Of a DNA stretch of 12,570 bases, positions 12,264 through 12,570 are shown one piece after another. The notes under the pieces were generated by a model. The model had not been told where the DNA came from and ran no database searches. It worked only from the letters and a program-made list of their open reading frames with translations. The DNA is from an uncultured Fimbriimonadales bacterium. Its GTDB lineage: Bacteria > Armatimonadota > Fimbriimonadia > Fimbriimonadales > GBS-DC. The first letter of the stretch is position 1, and each line of letters begins with the position of its first letter. The position numbers and the translations under genes were made by a program. The stretch spans positions 1 through 12,570 of the forward strand of contig CALAMM010000056.1 of the NCBI GenBank assembly GCA_937925775.1. Reading direction: 5' to 3'.

Positions 12264-12570
12264 ATGCTGTTGATAAAGGTACTTGGCGAGGTGCGCGAAC
12301 GGATTGAAAACCATCGTGCAGCGCTCCAGCAGAACGAAATGCTGACGCGCTATGCCCTAATCGACCCTGTGCTGCGCGCCCTCGACTGGGACACCGAGAA
12401 CCCCAACTTGGTGATTCCAGAATACACGACCTCAAACGGACGGATAGACTATGTTCTTTGCTGGAACAACCAGCCACACATCGCTCTGGAGGCGAAGGCG
12501 CTGCACGGCAACTTGCTTAGCGCACGCCACACAGGCTTCCAGTATTGCTGGTACAACAAAATCCACTTCT
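12264..12570 (+). CDS. HsdR_N-like PD-(D/E)XK nuclease-domain protein, N-terminal part (cut by window edge)
   Basis: 102 codons are visible, starting MLLIKVLGEVRERIENHRAA. The segment LIDPVLRALDWDTENPNLV, then PEYTTSNGRIDYVLCW, then HIALEAKAL matches the N-terminal nuclease-like domain of type I restriction R subunits and related stand-alone proteins. The PD-(D/E)XK residues would be D in GRIDYVL and E-x-K in LEAKAL, with a downstream Q in the FQYC segment. In full-length HsdR a helicase motor would follow; the window ends before that can be tested. Such domains also occur in small conserved proteins without a helicase, so restriction activity is not certain. A good SD supports the start. The visible part contains no frameshift or stop. 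Confidence 0.72.
   Translation, partial: MLLIKVLGEVRERIENHRAALQQNEMLTRYALIDPVLRALDWDTENPNLVIPEYTTSNGRIDYVLCWNNQPHIALEAKALHGNLLSARHTGFQYCWYNKIHF

Overview
This window is bacterial chromosomal DNA, compact and GC-rich (about 60% by eye), holding housekeeping genes rather than an obvious island. It has two-subunit-type glycyl-tRNA synthetase alpha (GlyQ), RNase E/G, PurM, SMC and NuoM. I see no transposase, phage gene, CRISPR array, tRNA or rRNA. The lineage is not settled by the sequence. Short intergenic gaps, leaderless-looking promoters and scattered single genes (glyQ without glyS, nuoM without other nuo genes) would fit a deep-branching or thermophilic phylum such as Armatimonadota, but that is only an impression.

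Layout. 1-191 (-): N-terminus of a RecQ-type helicase. 254-1150 (+): glyQ, divergent from recQ. 1161-2897 (-): RNase E/G, convergent with glyQ across a 10-nt gap spanned by a hairpin; it appears to start at an AUC codon. 3036-3911 (-): two-domain thiosulfate sulfurtransferase. 3963-4997 (+): purM, divergent from the sulfurtransferase and coupled to a PAP2-family phosphatase (4997-5572, +). 5479-9021 (-): smc, whose 3' end overlaps the PAP2 gene antisense by 94 nt. 9107-10660 (-): nuoM. 10746-11729 (+): a CysM-type cysteine synthase, divergent from nuoM and coupled by a 4-nt overlap to a JAMM/M67 metallopeptidase (11726-12148, +). 12264-12570 (+): N-terminus of a protein with a type I restriction HsdR_N-like nuclease domain, cut by the window edge.

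How the genes work together. The clearest functional unit is CysM plus the JAMM peptidase. In mycobacteria these two enzymes (CysM and Mec) work with the sulfur carrier CysO to make cysteine from a protein thiocarboxylate. The carrier itself is not in this window. The nearby sulfurtransferase is also of the type found in that sulfur economy, but it lies in a separate transcription unit.

The most interesting signals are in gene expression. Seven start regions carry the same -10 pattern, (A/G)GGTAnAmT, without a convincing -35. Four of them (recQ, glyQ, purM, nuoM) place the -10 hexamer exactly 9 nt before the ATG with no usable Shine-Dalgarno site, which predicts leaderless or near-leaderless mRNAs. 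The other three (RNase E/G, sulfurtransferase, cysM) have a leader with a strong SD. The cysM promoter also overlaps a perfect 7-bp dyad that looks like an operator.
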